This document shows, in pieces, positions 22,673 through 33,878 of a DNA stretch of 64,000 nucleotides. Both the position numbers and the translations under genes were made by a program. The stretch lies in assembly GCA_019054805.1 (NCBI GenBank), contig JAHQIY010000007.1, positions 625,501-689,500 of the forward strand, in the 5' to 3' direction. How positions within the stretch are numbered: position 1 is the stretch's first letter; each line of letters starts with the position of its first letter. Below the pieces are notes generated by a model. It had not been told where the DNA came from. It worked only from the letters and a program-made list of their open reading frames with translations, and did not search any database. The DNA comes from Brachionus manjavacas (lineage: Eukaryota; Rotifera; Eurotatoria; Ploima; Brachionidae).

Positions 22673-25600
22673 CCGTATACCCTTGCAAATAAGTGCCCCC
22701 AAAATCGTGTCTTTTTTGAAGAATTTAGGCCCTTATATGATAGAAAATTTTCTTCAAATTAAATATTTTATAAGGATATAAGCATGCTTTATAAGAAAGC
22801 AACAAAAATGGAATTAAGCCACTTTTGATTAGCTTTTTAAAAGGGTTCTTAAGGGCTCCCTTTTTTGCTAGGATATACGGTATATATATTTAAATGTACA
22901 AATATTTAAATGACTATAACAGAAAATTTTTTTTAGAATCAAGCTTTTTTTTGAAGTGTTTGCGACAGTGAGGTTAGAGCAAAAATTGTAGAAAAAAATA
23001 TATTTTTTTAAATTAAATTCCAGTTACCATGAATTCCAGTACCAATTAATGAAGCATATTCCATAAATTTCAAAATTATATAATTCCATAAATTTCAATT
23101 ATTTTAATTACGGTAATTTAAATAATTGACAATTATTTAAATAAATTACTGTTTAACATTTAAAAAAAAATTGTTAAACGTAAACAAAAGCAATAAAATA
23201 AATAAATTTTTATATTTAGAGAATAAATAGTATATTGATAGAATTAGAACTATATGTTAAGTTTTTTGACTTTTTTTCTGACAAAAAAAAAACTTTTTGT
23301 AATTTTAGTGGTAAAAATTTCTCAAATTTTCTAATTATTTTTTTAATTTTAAGATATTTTGCTTTGCTCTAATCTTTTTCTCCTCCAAACTTAACCGCCG
23401 TTAGTTGTTCCATATAAAGAAAAGCCCAAAAAATGAGACAAAAGGAGCTTTAAAAATTTTTAGCTCTTAAGTAAGAAAAATTTCAAATTAAACAATTTTA
23501 AACCGAAATCATTATCTCATTTTTTAATTAGGTACGTTTATAGGGCATGATCTAAGTTTTTGTGAATATTTATCCACGATTCATTAATTAACTAAATTCA
23601 AAAGTTTAAAATGAATTTAACTTTTTTTTCGGCAGATATGAGAAAAAGTAAATAGAAACTTAATTTCATAAAGTAATTCTAAAGAGAAAAATTTTAGCCA
23701 TTTTTTCTTTGTACTGATTTTCGTGCTCAAATATGGTATCTTTGAACAAACAGTAAGTCCATTAAATATTTTTACAAAAATTGTTTAAATTCGCTAAATA
23801 GAACATAAATATTTTTTAATTTTGAAAACACGTTATTATATACAAAAAAAATGTGTATTTAGAAACAAATTCCAGGTGTTAAAAAAGTTAACCTTCTTTT
23901 ATTTTTTTTTAAATTATTTTTATTATTTTACATTTTGAAGATATTATTTATTTTTTCCACTCAATAGCAAATAATGTGCGATTTATTCGAGAAAAATGAT
24001 TATTAAGAAATGCTTAAAAAATTTAATAATTTTTAAGATTAGGGTTTTTTAAGAAAATTTGAAACCAAATTTATAATTATTTTCAATAAAAAAATTAAAC
24101 CTATATGATCAAAGATTTTTCCCTGAAAAAAGATTATCAACAGGATCAATGGAAATATTTTTGTAAGCTAAAAAAAAACAAACTCTTTTGAGATTTAGTA
24201 TTTGTCTTCTTCTGAACATTGAAATAAGGTTAAGATTGAGCCATAAATATTTTGCATTAAGTCATTTGAAGTTTTTATTAAGTCAGAGGGGTTGTGAAAT
24301 TCGTTTAAATTCGATTATTTCAATTCAGAAAAAATTGATTAAATTTCTTATTAAAAGATATAATTTAGTCCTGTAAAACGCTTAATATTTAAGCAACTTT
24401 ACATCAATCCCTGTTACTTAATAAAAACTTCAAAAAATTTATGGCTCAATGTTAACCTTATTTCAGTGTACAGAAGAAGTTTTATGTCAAATCAAGTCAT
24501 GACTTGACTTATAATCATCGCGAGCAGTTGAAGTGACTATCTTATTGCTTTTATCCAATTTTAACCAGAAATAAACAGTTTAATTCAATTGTGAAATTAT
24601 TGCTTGACTATCTATCATTTCGTTTGTACTCGATTGACCATTTATTTAAACTTTCTTCATCTGAGGTACAACTTGGAACTGTATTTACTGCCATTATTTT
24701 GTTTTATTTAAAAAAATGTATTTTATTTTAGTTTTCGATTTGTGTAATAAGTATCGTTTATTAAATATTTTTCTTTTTTAAATTTTCTTTTTATTTAACT
24801 TTTATTCGAAAATCAACATACTGCATCCATTGATTATAAAAATTTTAATATATTAAATTTAATGTTAAAAAAAATTCGCCAAATAACAATGATTTAAGTT
24901 TGAAACTTTTTGTTTTTTAATAATTCCAATCCAACTTTTAAACTTATCATCTATATTATATTATATTCTATTATATTATATTATATTATATTTGGGAATG
25001 GTGACCTAACGAATAACAAACTACAGTGTGATGAAGGCAGAGATTGGGAAGTGATTGTGCTCTAAATACAGAACACCCCAGCCATCTGGAGCATTGGACA
25101 CGAGGTTCCCATCCCTCTCAACATCGAACCAAATTACCAAAAGTCACGACAATGTTCTTCCTCTTCAAACATTATTAACATCAAACATTTTTAATTAATT
25201 ATTTATTATGGTTTTAACTAATTATATACTGACATAAGGAATTTTGCTAATTTAGTGTACATACCACAGTTACCATAGATGAGATCCTACTGTTTTCCAT
25301 CTTCGCAAGTCTAGCTTACTAGCTAGTTGTAACTTATATTACTATTATTATTATTAGGGAAAAAAATAAAATTTAACTCAATATTTGGTAGCCTTTTTAA
25401 TTCAATATTAAAAAAAAAAATTAATATCATTAAAAAGATATTACTAGAATCTGGACATGAATATTTTAATTGTTTTTACGCAATAATTTGTTTTTATCAT
25501 ATTTCCATAACTAATATATTCTTTGTATGCTTCAAGAATGTGAATTTGGACAGTTTTTAACTGCAGGAACCTTAAAATAATGTTGTTTATTTATTTAATT

Positions 25601-27108
25601 TTGCTGAACATAAGAGTTTTAATAGAGATTAATTTGGAATTAAATGAAAATTTTTACATTCAATCCTCTTTAATTTTTGGGGCCCAAAAATGTTGTTCAG
25701 GATTAAGTTTTCCGGATTAACTTTAAGCCGGAAAAGAACAAAAAAGTTGAAAATTCCACATAGAAGATGTTTTTTAGAAAATTCAATTTAATTAAAATAT
25801 TTATGAGATTTAATATAATAAAAGTATTAATTGACAAACATTATGGAATTTTAAAAACAAAGAAATTTCCAATTAAAAAGAGTTCGACTTAAATTATTAT
25901 ACCTAAGATGGTTTGAACATTTTTAAAATTCATCAATTACTCACTGATAATTTAAATTGAAAAAATTGAAATTGAAAAATTTTTTAAATTTTGCTTTTTA
26001 TTAATTCTAATTGTTTAATAATTTTTTTTAATTTAAAAATAAAACTTTAAGCTCATGAGGTTGGCATATCGTTACAACAAAACATTGGACGCATTAGTTT
26101 TAACCAACGGGTCACTAGTGAATGAACAAGTTCTATCAAAAAATGACAATAACGGACTAGGATGTTATTACAGTCAACTTTTGTTCAAATATTTTCGACT
26201 CTTTGCCAAATATAATTTTACTAATTTACAATTTTCGATTTTATGTTCGATTAAATTTTTTTCCATCGAAAGATCGTTTCTAATCGAACGCTTCAAAATA
26301 CAACAAATTCAAGACAGATACTTACAAATTTTCGAATATCTTCTTTTCGAACAGTTTCACTCGAGAGCCCAGCTGCTCATGACTAACATAATTCTTTCAT
26401 TTATCAATTTAAAAACTTTAGATATTTTGAGTAAATAATTTTTTCTTTATTCAAATAAATAACTATTTTCTTATTTTTTTAGCTGCTGAAAAATATTTGA
26501 GCATAGTCAGTTCTAATGAAAAATCAAGCCAGCCTAACAGTTCTGTTCTGGACGGATACATTCTAGAAGTTCTTCATCGGGAACACTACAACATAATGTC
26601 AAATGAGTCGTTAATAGAGCAAAGTCTTAATACAGTTTTATGTGTTGGCCAGTCGAGCACTGGAAACAGTGCTGTGCAGAACGAACAAACAAAAGCAATC
26701 ATAAAATCAGAGCCAAATCTACATCCAATAATTAAGTTACAACCGTACATTCCGGATGTAGTTGGCGACCAAGGTAGTTCTTCATCAGCTCAAGCAGTGC
26801 AAATTTTAGATAATCAGAATAATGCTTATCCAAATTCGAACAAACCAGTCATATACACTCTGAACCAAGTGCAGTCTCAAACGCCAACCAAACAGAACCA
26901 GGTTATTAAGTTGGCAAATGGCATGTCGTTTGCGACGCAATCGGGAGTTAAGCTACCCTTGACTAATCAACAGCTACAACAAACAGGCGACCAAGTATCC
27001 ATTCATCAAAACCAATCTCAACAACCTCAGCAATTGCTTAATTTGGTGTTGGTTACTGATGGAGTTAATGGTGGTGTTAGTTATCTCTCATTGGTACCAC
27101 AAAACTAA
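21172..27108 (+). CDS. RAR: Nuclear receptor with retinoic acid receptor (NR1B)-type DNA-binding domain
   Basis: Ligand-regulated or constitutive transcription factor acting in the nucleus. Exons 21172-22422, 26052-26430 and 26483-27108 give 751 residues in phase. The N-terminus (1-150) is Gln/Asn-rich. The C4 zinc-finger domain (about 154-220) reads [20 protein letters not shown], with P-box CEGCK and then the RAR-like [10 protein letters not shown] and [15 protein letters not shown], far closer to RAR than to TR, PPAR or RXR. The ligand-binding region (about 320-575) keeps a diverged signature ([19 protein letters not shown]) that continues across the 3.6-kb intron into [20 protein letters not shown], aligning with RAR helix 5 to the beta turn. 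YILEVL (about 569-574) fits the AF-2 helix pattern. A Gln-rich tail of about 175 residues follows, much longer than a usual F domain. The ligand pocket is too diverged to predict binding. Confidence 0.88.
22644..22671. repeat. TA microsatellite in nuclear receptor intron 1
   Basis: A run of alternating TA of roughly 30 bases directly abuts the left end of the TA-flanked MITE; it may be the insertion target of that element. Confidence 0.85.
22673..22880. mobile_element. TA-flanked MITE (Tc1/mariner-like)
   Basis: Left end CCGTATACCCTTGCAAATAA and the reverse complement of the right end CCGTATATCCTAGCAAAAAA are inverted repeats of 20 or more bases; similarity continues into AGTGCCCCC / AGGGAGCCC. 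Both ends are bordered by TA. At 208 bases with no ORF it is a non-autonomous element of the kind mobilised by Tc1/mariner transposases (family knowledge). It sits inside intron 1 of the nuclear receptor gene. Confidence 0.75.
23711..23760 (+). pseudogene. Decayed duplicate of the 3' end of nuclear receptor exon 1
   Basis: GTACTGAT, then GTGCTCAAATATGGTATC, then TTTGAACAAACAGTAAGTC closely matches the exon 1 end (GTACTGAT, then TTGCTCAAATATGGTGTC, TATGAACTAACAGTAAGTC at about 22374-22430), including the donor site, but lacks about ten bases in the middle. It appears to be a partial intragenic duplication, no longer a usable exon. Confidence 0.65.
24205..24479. mobile_element. Inverted-arm element in nuclear receptor intron 1
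   Basis: The left arm (24205-24282: CTTCTTCTGAACATTGAAAT, AGGTTAAGATTGAGCCATAA, TTGAAGTTTTTATTAAGT) is the reverse complement, with a small gap, of 24416-24479. The centre (about 24297-24400, CAATTCAGAAAAAATTG through CTGTAAAACGCTTAATATTT) resembles 2672-2765, so this is a repeated element rather than a chance hairpin. I could not define a target duplication. Confidence 0.6.
24953..25170. repeat. ATATT minisatellite plus less AT-rich insert in intron 1
   Basis: About seven pentamer units (TATAT/ATATT) at 24953-24992 are followed by about 170 bases of clearly different composition (containing GAACACCCCAGCCATCTGGA and ACACGAGGTTCCCATCCC). This change of base composition inside an AT-rich intron suggests an inserted short element. 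I found no second copy in the window. Confidence 0.45.
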
Positions 27109-28831
27109 TTGTTTTGTAATTTTTAATTAAGCTTAAGATTTAATTTTTTTAAAGGTTTCTATTTTTGTATCAAATTTTTCTTAAAATTTACAAAAATTGG
27201 TATTTTTTATTCGATTTTATATTTTGAAAAAATAAAATTAATTTTTTAACACTGGAAAATTCTAGTTTTTAGGAAGAAAAATATTCAATCATTTTTAATT
27301 TAAAAATAATTTTTTCTTCTGCTTTTTTTGATAATTTGAAGAAAACATTGTAGAACTTCTACTACTATTTTATCTATTTACTTTATATTTTATATTAGAA
27401 TTAGAAATATTTAACATTTTTCTTAAAGATTAGTAACAAAAAAATTTAATTAAAAAAAAAATCTCGAACTTTTTAACTTATAATTATTAATTATTGAACA
27501 TAATAAATTCAAGATAAATCAATGACTTTCTATTAATTGTACACAAAAGTATGACATTAATATATTCTAATTAGTATAATAAATGGTACCAATTTTTCTT
27601 GTTTTTCAATGACCATAATCCGAATGAATATTAACAAACAGCTATTTAAGAGAGATTTAAAACTGATGATAAGCCAAAGCTTTTTTGATACCATTTTTTT
27701 ATTATAAAAAAAATAATTTAATGTTAAGCTAAAAAGATTCATCTTTCATACAAGAGACAACAATTCTAATTAAGTTGATCGTATATTTTAAATTGAAAAT
27801 AAATAAAAATTGATCTTATCTTTACAAACCCAGTTTTCCCATCAATTATTTACCTGATGCTTAATAAGCTTTGAATTAACATAAAAATATTTTTTTAAAT
27901 ATTAAAATAGAAAAATTCTGTACAAATTTACTAGAGCTTCGCTTCTACTAAATAAAAACAAAGTTTAGGCTTATTTGACCATTAATTTGTTATTCTTTTA
28001 AAATTTAAGAGTCTTAAATAATTAAAGGATCAAGAAAATTGCTTAATTTCCTAACACAGACTATGTACTACCAAGCATCAGATATTTTTGCAGATTTAGT
28101 TAACATAATTTACTTCAGAACTAAGTTTAATTTTTTTCATTTTTTTAAATAATTGCCATTAAATTTAAACAGACAACTAAACTATAAAAAAAATATTTTT
28201 AAAATTCATCATTAGAAATTAAGGTAATAAAAATTCGGGTATGAATTTTTTGAATAATGCATGTTGAAGTCTCAAAATTTTGGTAAAAATTTCAAAAATT
28301 AATTTAAATAAAAAAACAAAATTTTCTTGATTAATTTTTTAAATTAAAAAAGTTTCAAAAAATTGAATTTTTAGTTTAATATTAGTTTTTTATCTATTAA
28401 ACGAGTAAATTATTTATGCTTTGAATTATGATTTAAAGGACCTAGATTAAGAAAGAATTACCTTTATAATATGATCTTAGTGGGTTTTGAGTTTTCGTTC
28501 TCTTTTTTGAACTTAACCTAAATTCTTTTCAATTCTTAAAATTTTCAAATTAAAAATTTAGGCAATTTTAATTATAAAACACTTGGTCATCATATCACGT
28601 TCTCAAGCATAATTTTAAATTAATTATGATTCACCGTGGCGATTCAGCAAAAAATAAAACCAATAAAGAACGCAAATAATTATTTTTTTTAATTGGACTT
28701 TCTCATATTTGAAACCAAAATGTTTTTTTAAATTAATCGATTTTTTATCTTAAAACACAATTTTATATTAAAACATCATAATTTTTTCACTACAAAACTA
28801 TAATTCTATTTTTTTTTCAGAATAAATAATT
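27109..28831. other. Intergenic spacer, nothing recognised
   Basis: AT-rich spacer between the nuclear receptor stop and the EGF-repeat gene. An AATAAA near 27230 may be the receptor poly(A) signal. A strong acceptor-like tract ending TTTTTTTTCAG at 28820 lies 11 bases before the next ATG. No gene is seen. Confidence 0.6.
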
Positions 28832-30015
28832 ATGACTTTTATTAAAATAATAATTTTTTCAGTTATCTGCTTTTTTCCAAAAGGTAAATATATAAAATAA
28901 TTTTTATTTTAAAAATTCTTGTAATTTTTGTAAGCTGATTGTCAATTGATAAGATGCTCGAATAATCCATGCAAAAATGGTGGAAGATGTGTTGACCAGC
29001 CTGGAACATTCTACGGCTATAATTGCATTTGTCAAGGTTCTTGGACAGGAATTAACTGCGATCAATGTAATTAAATAAATATTATTTATTTTAATTAATT
29101 ATTTTTTTTCAGACCAAGGCGGAAACAGTGGCCTTAATTCGCAATTCAATAACCTCCAGAATAACTTACAAAATAATTATCCCTACAATAATAATAATAA
29201 AAACTATAATGGCAATTATAATTACAATTACAACAAAAATCCGTATGCACCTTCGCCCGATCCATGCAGTTCTTCGCCTTGTTTTAACAATGCGGTAATT
29301 TTCTTTTCTCAAATAAAGGATGATGTTCGGAATTTTCCAAATTTACTTATTTCAAAAATTAAATTTAGAAAAAAAATCTCGCAATTTATAAGAAAATACA
29401 CATTTATTATCATTATTGTATTATCTGAATATAATTATATTCTATTTAATTTTTTTAAAGAATATTTACTTTGAAAATGTTTAGCACATAAAATATTAAG
29501 GACAAAGAAATATATTTTTTTATTGCCAGGAAACTTAAAAAATTCTAAAATTATGGAGTCTATTCTTGACAAAAATATATAAATAATTGAAATGTGCCAT
29601 TGGAATTCTTTCAAAACTAATTAACAAAATTTATGACTCTAATCAAATATCTGGTACTTGACTCTCGAGCTTTAATTAACTAAGAATGAGAATTTAATAT
29701 TATTTTAAGTTTTAATCATTTAAAAATTTAATTTAAAATTTAAATTTTTCGATGAAGGTTTGTCAACCAAATGGGGGTGAAAGTTACTATTGCTTATGTA
29801 AATATGGCTATTACGGGAATCGCTGTGAAAAATTCGGTAATGAATGTTTATAAATTATTATTTTCTATTTTGAATTCTGTAAATTTTTAACCTTCTTTAA
29901 AGATAATCCAAAAGGAAAACTATTGGCAATAATACTAGGAACAATTTTACCATTTTTCGCGATTGTTATTATTATTTCATTTATTATATTTTGCTGCTGT
30001 AATCGTCGAAAGTAA
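28832..30015 (+). CDS. Small type I membrane protein with two EGF-like repeats
   Basis: Five exons: 28832-28883, 28935-29066, 29113-29294, 29758-29836 and 29903-30015, all GT-AG in phase, 185 residues. A signal peptide (MTFIKIIIFSVICFF) is followed by EGF-like repeat 1 (six cysteines in DCQLIRC, NPCKNGGRCV, YNCICQGSWTGINC) and a linker very rich in Asn, Tyr and Gly (about 62-105). EGF-like repeat 2 (DPCSSSPCFNNA, VCQPNGG, YYCLCKYGYYGNRC) is split by an intron. The protein ends with a transmembrane helix (IILGTILPFFAIVIIISFII) and a short CCCNRRK tail. The layout suits a surface adhesion or ligand protein at the plasma membrane; the partner is unknown and I cannot assign a named orthologue. 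The start is supported by the signal peptide and by a preceding splice acceptor. Confidence 0.85.
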
Positions 30016-31176
30016 AAATGAATCAGTTTTGAATTTATGTAAAATTTTTTTAAAGAATCTCTTTTTTATCAACGAATCCAGTTTTTATTTGCTTTAATAA
30101 TTTTGTATTCTTTTTAAATTTAAATAAAAAACCTTCAACTTAAAAAAAAAAAATAATTGACTAATTTTTCAGTTGTAAAGCAATCGCTTGTTTGGTATAA
30201 CTATCAAATGATTCTGTAATATTTATTTTGAATTTAATTGATTTTTTCAAGAAAGTAAAAATAAGAAAAAATTCATAATTAAAATAATATAAAAATTGAA
30301 AAAATAAATAAAAAGTATTAGAGGTCCCAAGTCATTGTAAACAACAGTCTGAGAGCTTCAAAGTGTGACACTATTCGTAATACTGATGCTGGGAATTAAC
30401 AGCAAAGCTTGTATAGTTTGACTTTGCGGATGATTAGGTGCTATTAAAATTTATATCTTAACAAATTATAAATTTTGTTAATAATTATTAGGAATTTTTT
30501 AAAAAGTATTCTTACATAAGTTTCGAAAAATTATATCCTCTAATTGTGCGATATGGAAAACTAAGGAAAATATTTTTTTCTTAATTTATTTAAATTCTTG
30601 ATAATATCATAAAAAAGAACTGATAAGGATTCCATTAAAAGAAATTATTAGGATAAAGATAAAGCCTTAAAACCCAAAGCATTTAAGAACAAAGGTCTTC
30701 TATTGCAACTTTCATTATTATTATTATTCCAGATCTCATAAATCTTTAAAAGAATTTCAAAGAAAAAATCTAAAAAAAAATATGAGAAAATTAGATGCTG
30801 CATTTTCCTAAAGATTCCTAGCAAGAATTTTCTCATAGGTTATGATATTAAATAATAATAATGAGTTTAAACAAAAAATTCAAAATAAAAAAAATCTCTA
30901 GTTTGTCTATTCCAAGGTTTTTAGAAGTCACAAAAAAAGAGTCCAAGTCCGGACTTTTTTTTAAAAAAAAAGTTAAATTTCATTTTATTGTAAATATTTT
31001 GTATACTGAGAGGAGAAGGAAAAAAAATTAATTGACTTTATTTGTTGTAAGATCTGTTTCCAATCATCCAAATGAAATATTTATTCAAATTATTAAATAA
31101 ACTTGATCGACTTAAATATTTATCAAAAATTTTTGTTATTCATTTTATAAACAATTTTTGTATTATATAAACTAGA
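30016..31176. other. Intergenic spacer
   Basis: AT-rich, with an AATAAA around 30123 as the likely poly(A) signal of the EGF-repeat gene and a short stretch at about 30930-30960 (GAGTCCAAGTCCGGACTTT) sharing a motif with the hAT-like MITE family. No gene recognised. Confidence 0.55.
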
Positions 31177-31386
31177 ATGAAAAATATTAAATTGAAATTA
31201 AATTATAAAGATTCAGAGATAATGTCAAACGGTTGTTGCTTTGGTGATTTCAATATAAATAATGATTTTAATTGCTACAGAAATGCTGGTGCCAGTTGTC
31301 ATCCGAGCTGCTTTGCCACAGTTCCCAGAGCTCTTATCACAGCAAAATATCTAAAAAAAAATGTGAACAAGCGACGCTGTTTATAA
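31177..31386 (+). CDS. Small hypothetical protein with Cys residues
   Basis: The frame encodes 69 residues; an internal Met (31219) would give a 55-residue form starting MSNGCCFGDFNINNDFNCYR. The cysteines are clustered (GCC, NC, SCHPSC, RRC) and the base composition is less AT-rich than the flanks, arguing for real coding. No signal peptide, domain or family is recognised. It might be an exon of a larger gene with unseen partners. Confidence 0.4.
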   Translation: MKNIKLKLNYKDSEIMSNGCCFGDFNINNDFNCYRNAGASCHPSCFATVPRALITAKYLKKNVNKRRCL

Positions 31387-31581
31387 AATATTTTTCGTTA
31401 ATAATTTGACAAATTTATTTCAAAGAAGTTTAAATCTTCTTTTTTTTTAAATGACGAAACAGAACTAGAAAATTTTTTTCGTCTTTTTATAATTTAATTC
31501 TATTTATAATTAAATTAAATTCAATCTAATTTGTGTTCATTATAAATTGCCTTTAAAAATTTTTTATTTACTTCTTCAAAA

Positions 31582-32361
31582 ATGATTTTTAAATATAAAA
31601 TTATTGTTTATTTATGTTTTTTTAATCTTTTAATCCAGTCTTACCTAAGTCTTAGTTTTGATGAAGAAGATTCTTCCGCATTAGATGATGACCAAAGTTC
31701 GGAAGAGTTTCGTTATAAACGAGGTTCTGGACCCAAAAAGCCCAAAAACCGAGCTAAAGAGATTTTAAAATTTCAAAAAAAATTCAATGACTCTATGCAA
31801 AAACTAAAAAATGAGCCTGGTAAAGAATTAAGCAAGAAAGTTCATACCAAATTAAAACACATTCTTGGTAAAGGAGAATTATTCATAATTTTTGATTGCA
31901 AAAATCCCAGTTATTATGATCCTGATGGCAAACTAGTTCGCATTACGACTAAACAAATTTTGAAAAGCTTGAGAAAAACCGATAATTGTTCGGCTAAAAG
32001 TGAAAATCTGTGGCATTTTCACGGAAATATGAGCTTCATTTCGACATTTGATCACAAAGCAAAAAATTTGTCAAGTTCAGTGCTGCCTTTTGATCAATTT
32101 ATAGGTTTATTCAATGACTTGGAATTATGTGAAGAATTTATGAAGCTAATGAGACATCCGTCTTTTTATAACAAAGCATATAAAAAACCTTCTCAATGTG
32201 TTAAATCATCGAATCCGAAAAAATCAGCCAAAAAAAAAAACAAACTGCCAAATAGACCGGATGCTCCCAAATTCGGTTTTCAACAGCAACACTTTCAGCA
32301 ATTTAACCATTTTAATCCTTGGGCACGATTTGCACAATTTGGTTGCAGAGGAGGCGGGTGA
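31582..32361 (+). CDS. Secreted basic protein, family not recognised
   Basis: Single frame of 259 residues. A clear signal peptide (KIIVYLCFFNLLIQSYLSLS) is followed by an acidic Ser-rich pro-like segment ending in a dibasic/KR site (EEFRYKRGSG, about residue 48), then a Lys-rich central domain with four Cys (IIFDCKNPSYYDPDG, TDNCSAKS, DLELCEEFMKL, PSQCVKSS) and a Lys/Pro- then Gln/Phe-rich tail ending CRGGG. NMS and NLS sequons are possible N-glycosylation sites. The layout suggests a processed, secreted or matrix protein. No domain is recognised, and I assign no function. The frame is uninterrupted and contrasts in composition with the AT-rich flanks. Confidence 0.75.
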   Translation: MIFKYKIIVYLCFFNLLIQSYLSLSFDEEDSSALDDDQSSEEFRYKRGSGPKKPKNRAKEILKFQKKFNDSMQKLKNEPGKELSKKVHTKLKHILGKGELFIIFDCKNPSYYDPDGKLVRITTKQILKSLRKTDNCSAKSENLWHFHGNMSFISTFDHKAKNLSSSVLPFDQFIGLFNDLELCEEFMKLMRHPSFYNKAYKKPSQCVKSSNPKKSAKKKNKLPNRPDAPKFGFQQQHFQQFNHFNPWARFAQFGCRGGG

Positions 32362-33878
32362 GGCAAGTAAAAGCCTTGGATGGTAGCCAAGGCAAACTTG
32401 AATAATGGTCTTTATTTTGTTTCGGCATCGAACATTTATGATACGTTTTCATGAAATTTAATTAAGTGAAAAAGTTGATCTAATATTGAACCATTTTTCG
32501 TCCAAAATTATCTATTACTCACATTCAAAAATTTAAATTAATTCACTCTTGTTAATTTTAGTTGATTTTTTTGTTTTTTAGTTTAAATCAAATTAAATTT
32601 TAAATACATCTTCAATTTTTTCACTTTTCCTAAGAGATCTGAATTTAAAAATTTATTTGATTTCTGAAGAGTATAAAACCAAATATCTAATAACCAAAAA
32701 ACTAAAATGATTACGAAAAATATGACAATGATAATGATGATTTAGAATGAGGAGATTGCTAGCTTTGGTCAAATCTACTTACTTTTTAAAAGCTGAGCAC
32801 ACTCTTGCTTAAAACCCAATGGAAACCAACCGTTTATTGTTAAAGAATTATTTTTGGTAAATCTCGAATGAATTACTTGTCACTTTTTTTATGTATTCTT
32901 TAGACCACCTTTTAACATGATTCAAAAATTGTTACCTAAAACTTGACTCAGAGATTTTTGCTCTAACGAGTTCTTAAATTTTTTAGAGAAGATTTTAGAG
33001 CGTTGTTTATTTTGATTGTTTACAAAAAGCGATTCTGGTGTAATTTTAACTTTTTAATGAATCTGATTTCCATTATCATGCCAGCGCACCAGATGCGTTT
33101 TCTTCAGAAAAGTGAAAAGTCAGACCTTGACTCTGAAATCAAAAGCAATAATTTTGAGAAAAAATTGATAAACTGTTTTTTATCGAAAATGAATAAAATT
33201 TTGGGTAAGTTGTATAACATTAATCTAAATTAATCAATTTCTCTTATAAAAATAAACCAAAAAATAAAAATTAATTTTAAAAAAGGCCGAGAATAATGTT
33301 ACATTTGCTAATATTTAAATCAAGCTCAGCATTCTCTTGCTTTATCTTATTTGGACAATTTTTTTGTTAATTATACTTCCTGACATTTATTAAAGAAATC
33401 AATTATAAAAATTCACAGATAAAAAAGTTCACAGATAACATTTAAAAAAGTTAAAAATTATTTTCAAACTGATTGAAAGGAAAAAAAAATCTCAAAGAAA
33501 ATTTAACTACATATAAAAAATATTTAAAAAAAATAAAATAAAAAGATTTTTTCTTAATTTTTAGAGTATGTAACATTTGAATAGTTTAACCTGGATTAAT
33601 AAAAATTTTATTAAAATATTAATAATGTAAGCTATGTGATTTATCTTGAATGGATGAATGCTTGGAAAATAATGTTTAATGGCATTTAAAAATTAAAAAG
33701 TTTTAAAAAAAATGTTCGTATTTTTTAATTTTTTTCAAAAAAAAACATAATATCTTTAAAAAAGTTTTGGATATCAAAATGTATATTTAATTAAAAAAAA
33801 TAAGTATTAAATTACCCTAATATAATATTCTTTTTAAATAAACGAATGCTCATTTTTTATTTTAACAATTGAAAAAAA
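32362..33878. other. Spacer with one possible exon
   Basis: AT-rich spacer between the secreted-protein gene and the SLC22 gene. The only coding-like stretch is at about 33057-33205, listed separately. Confidence 0.5.
33057..33205 (+). CDS. Possible isolated exon
   Basis: A plus-strand frame reading MPAHQMRFLQKSEKSDLDSE and on to SKMNKILG ends exactly at a consensus donor (G then GTAAGTTG at about 33205). The composition is more gene-like than the surroundings, but no acceptor partner is found before the SLC22 start. It could be the first exon of an unseen transcript or a relic. Confidence 0.25.
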
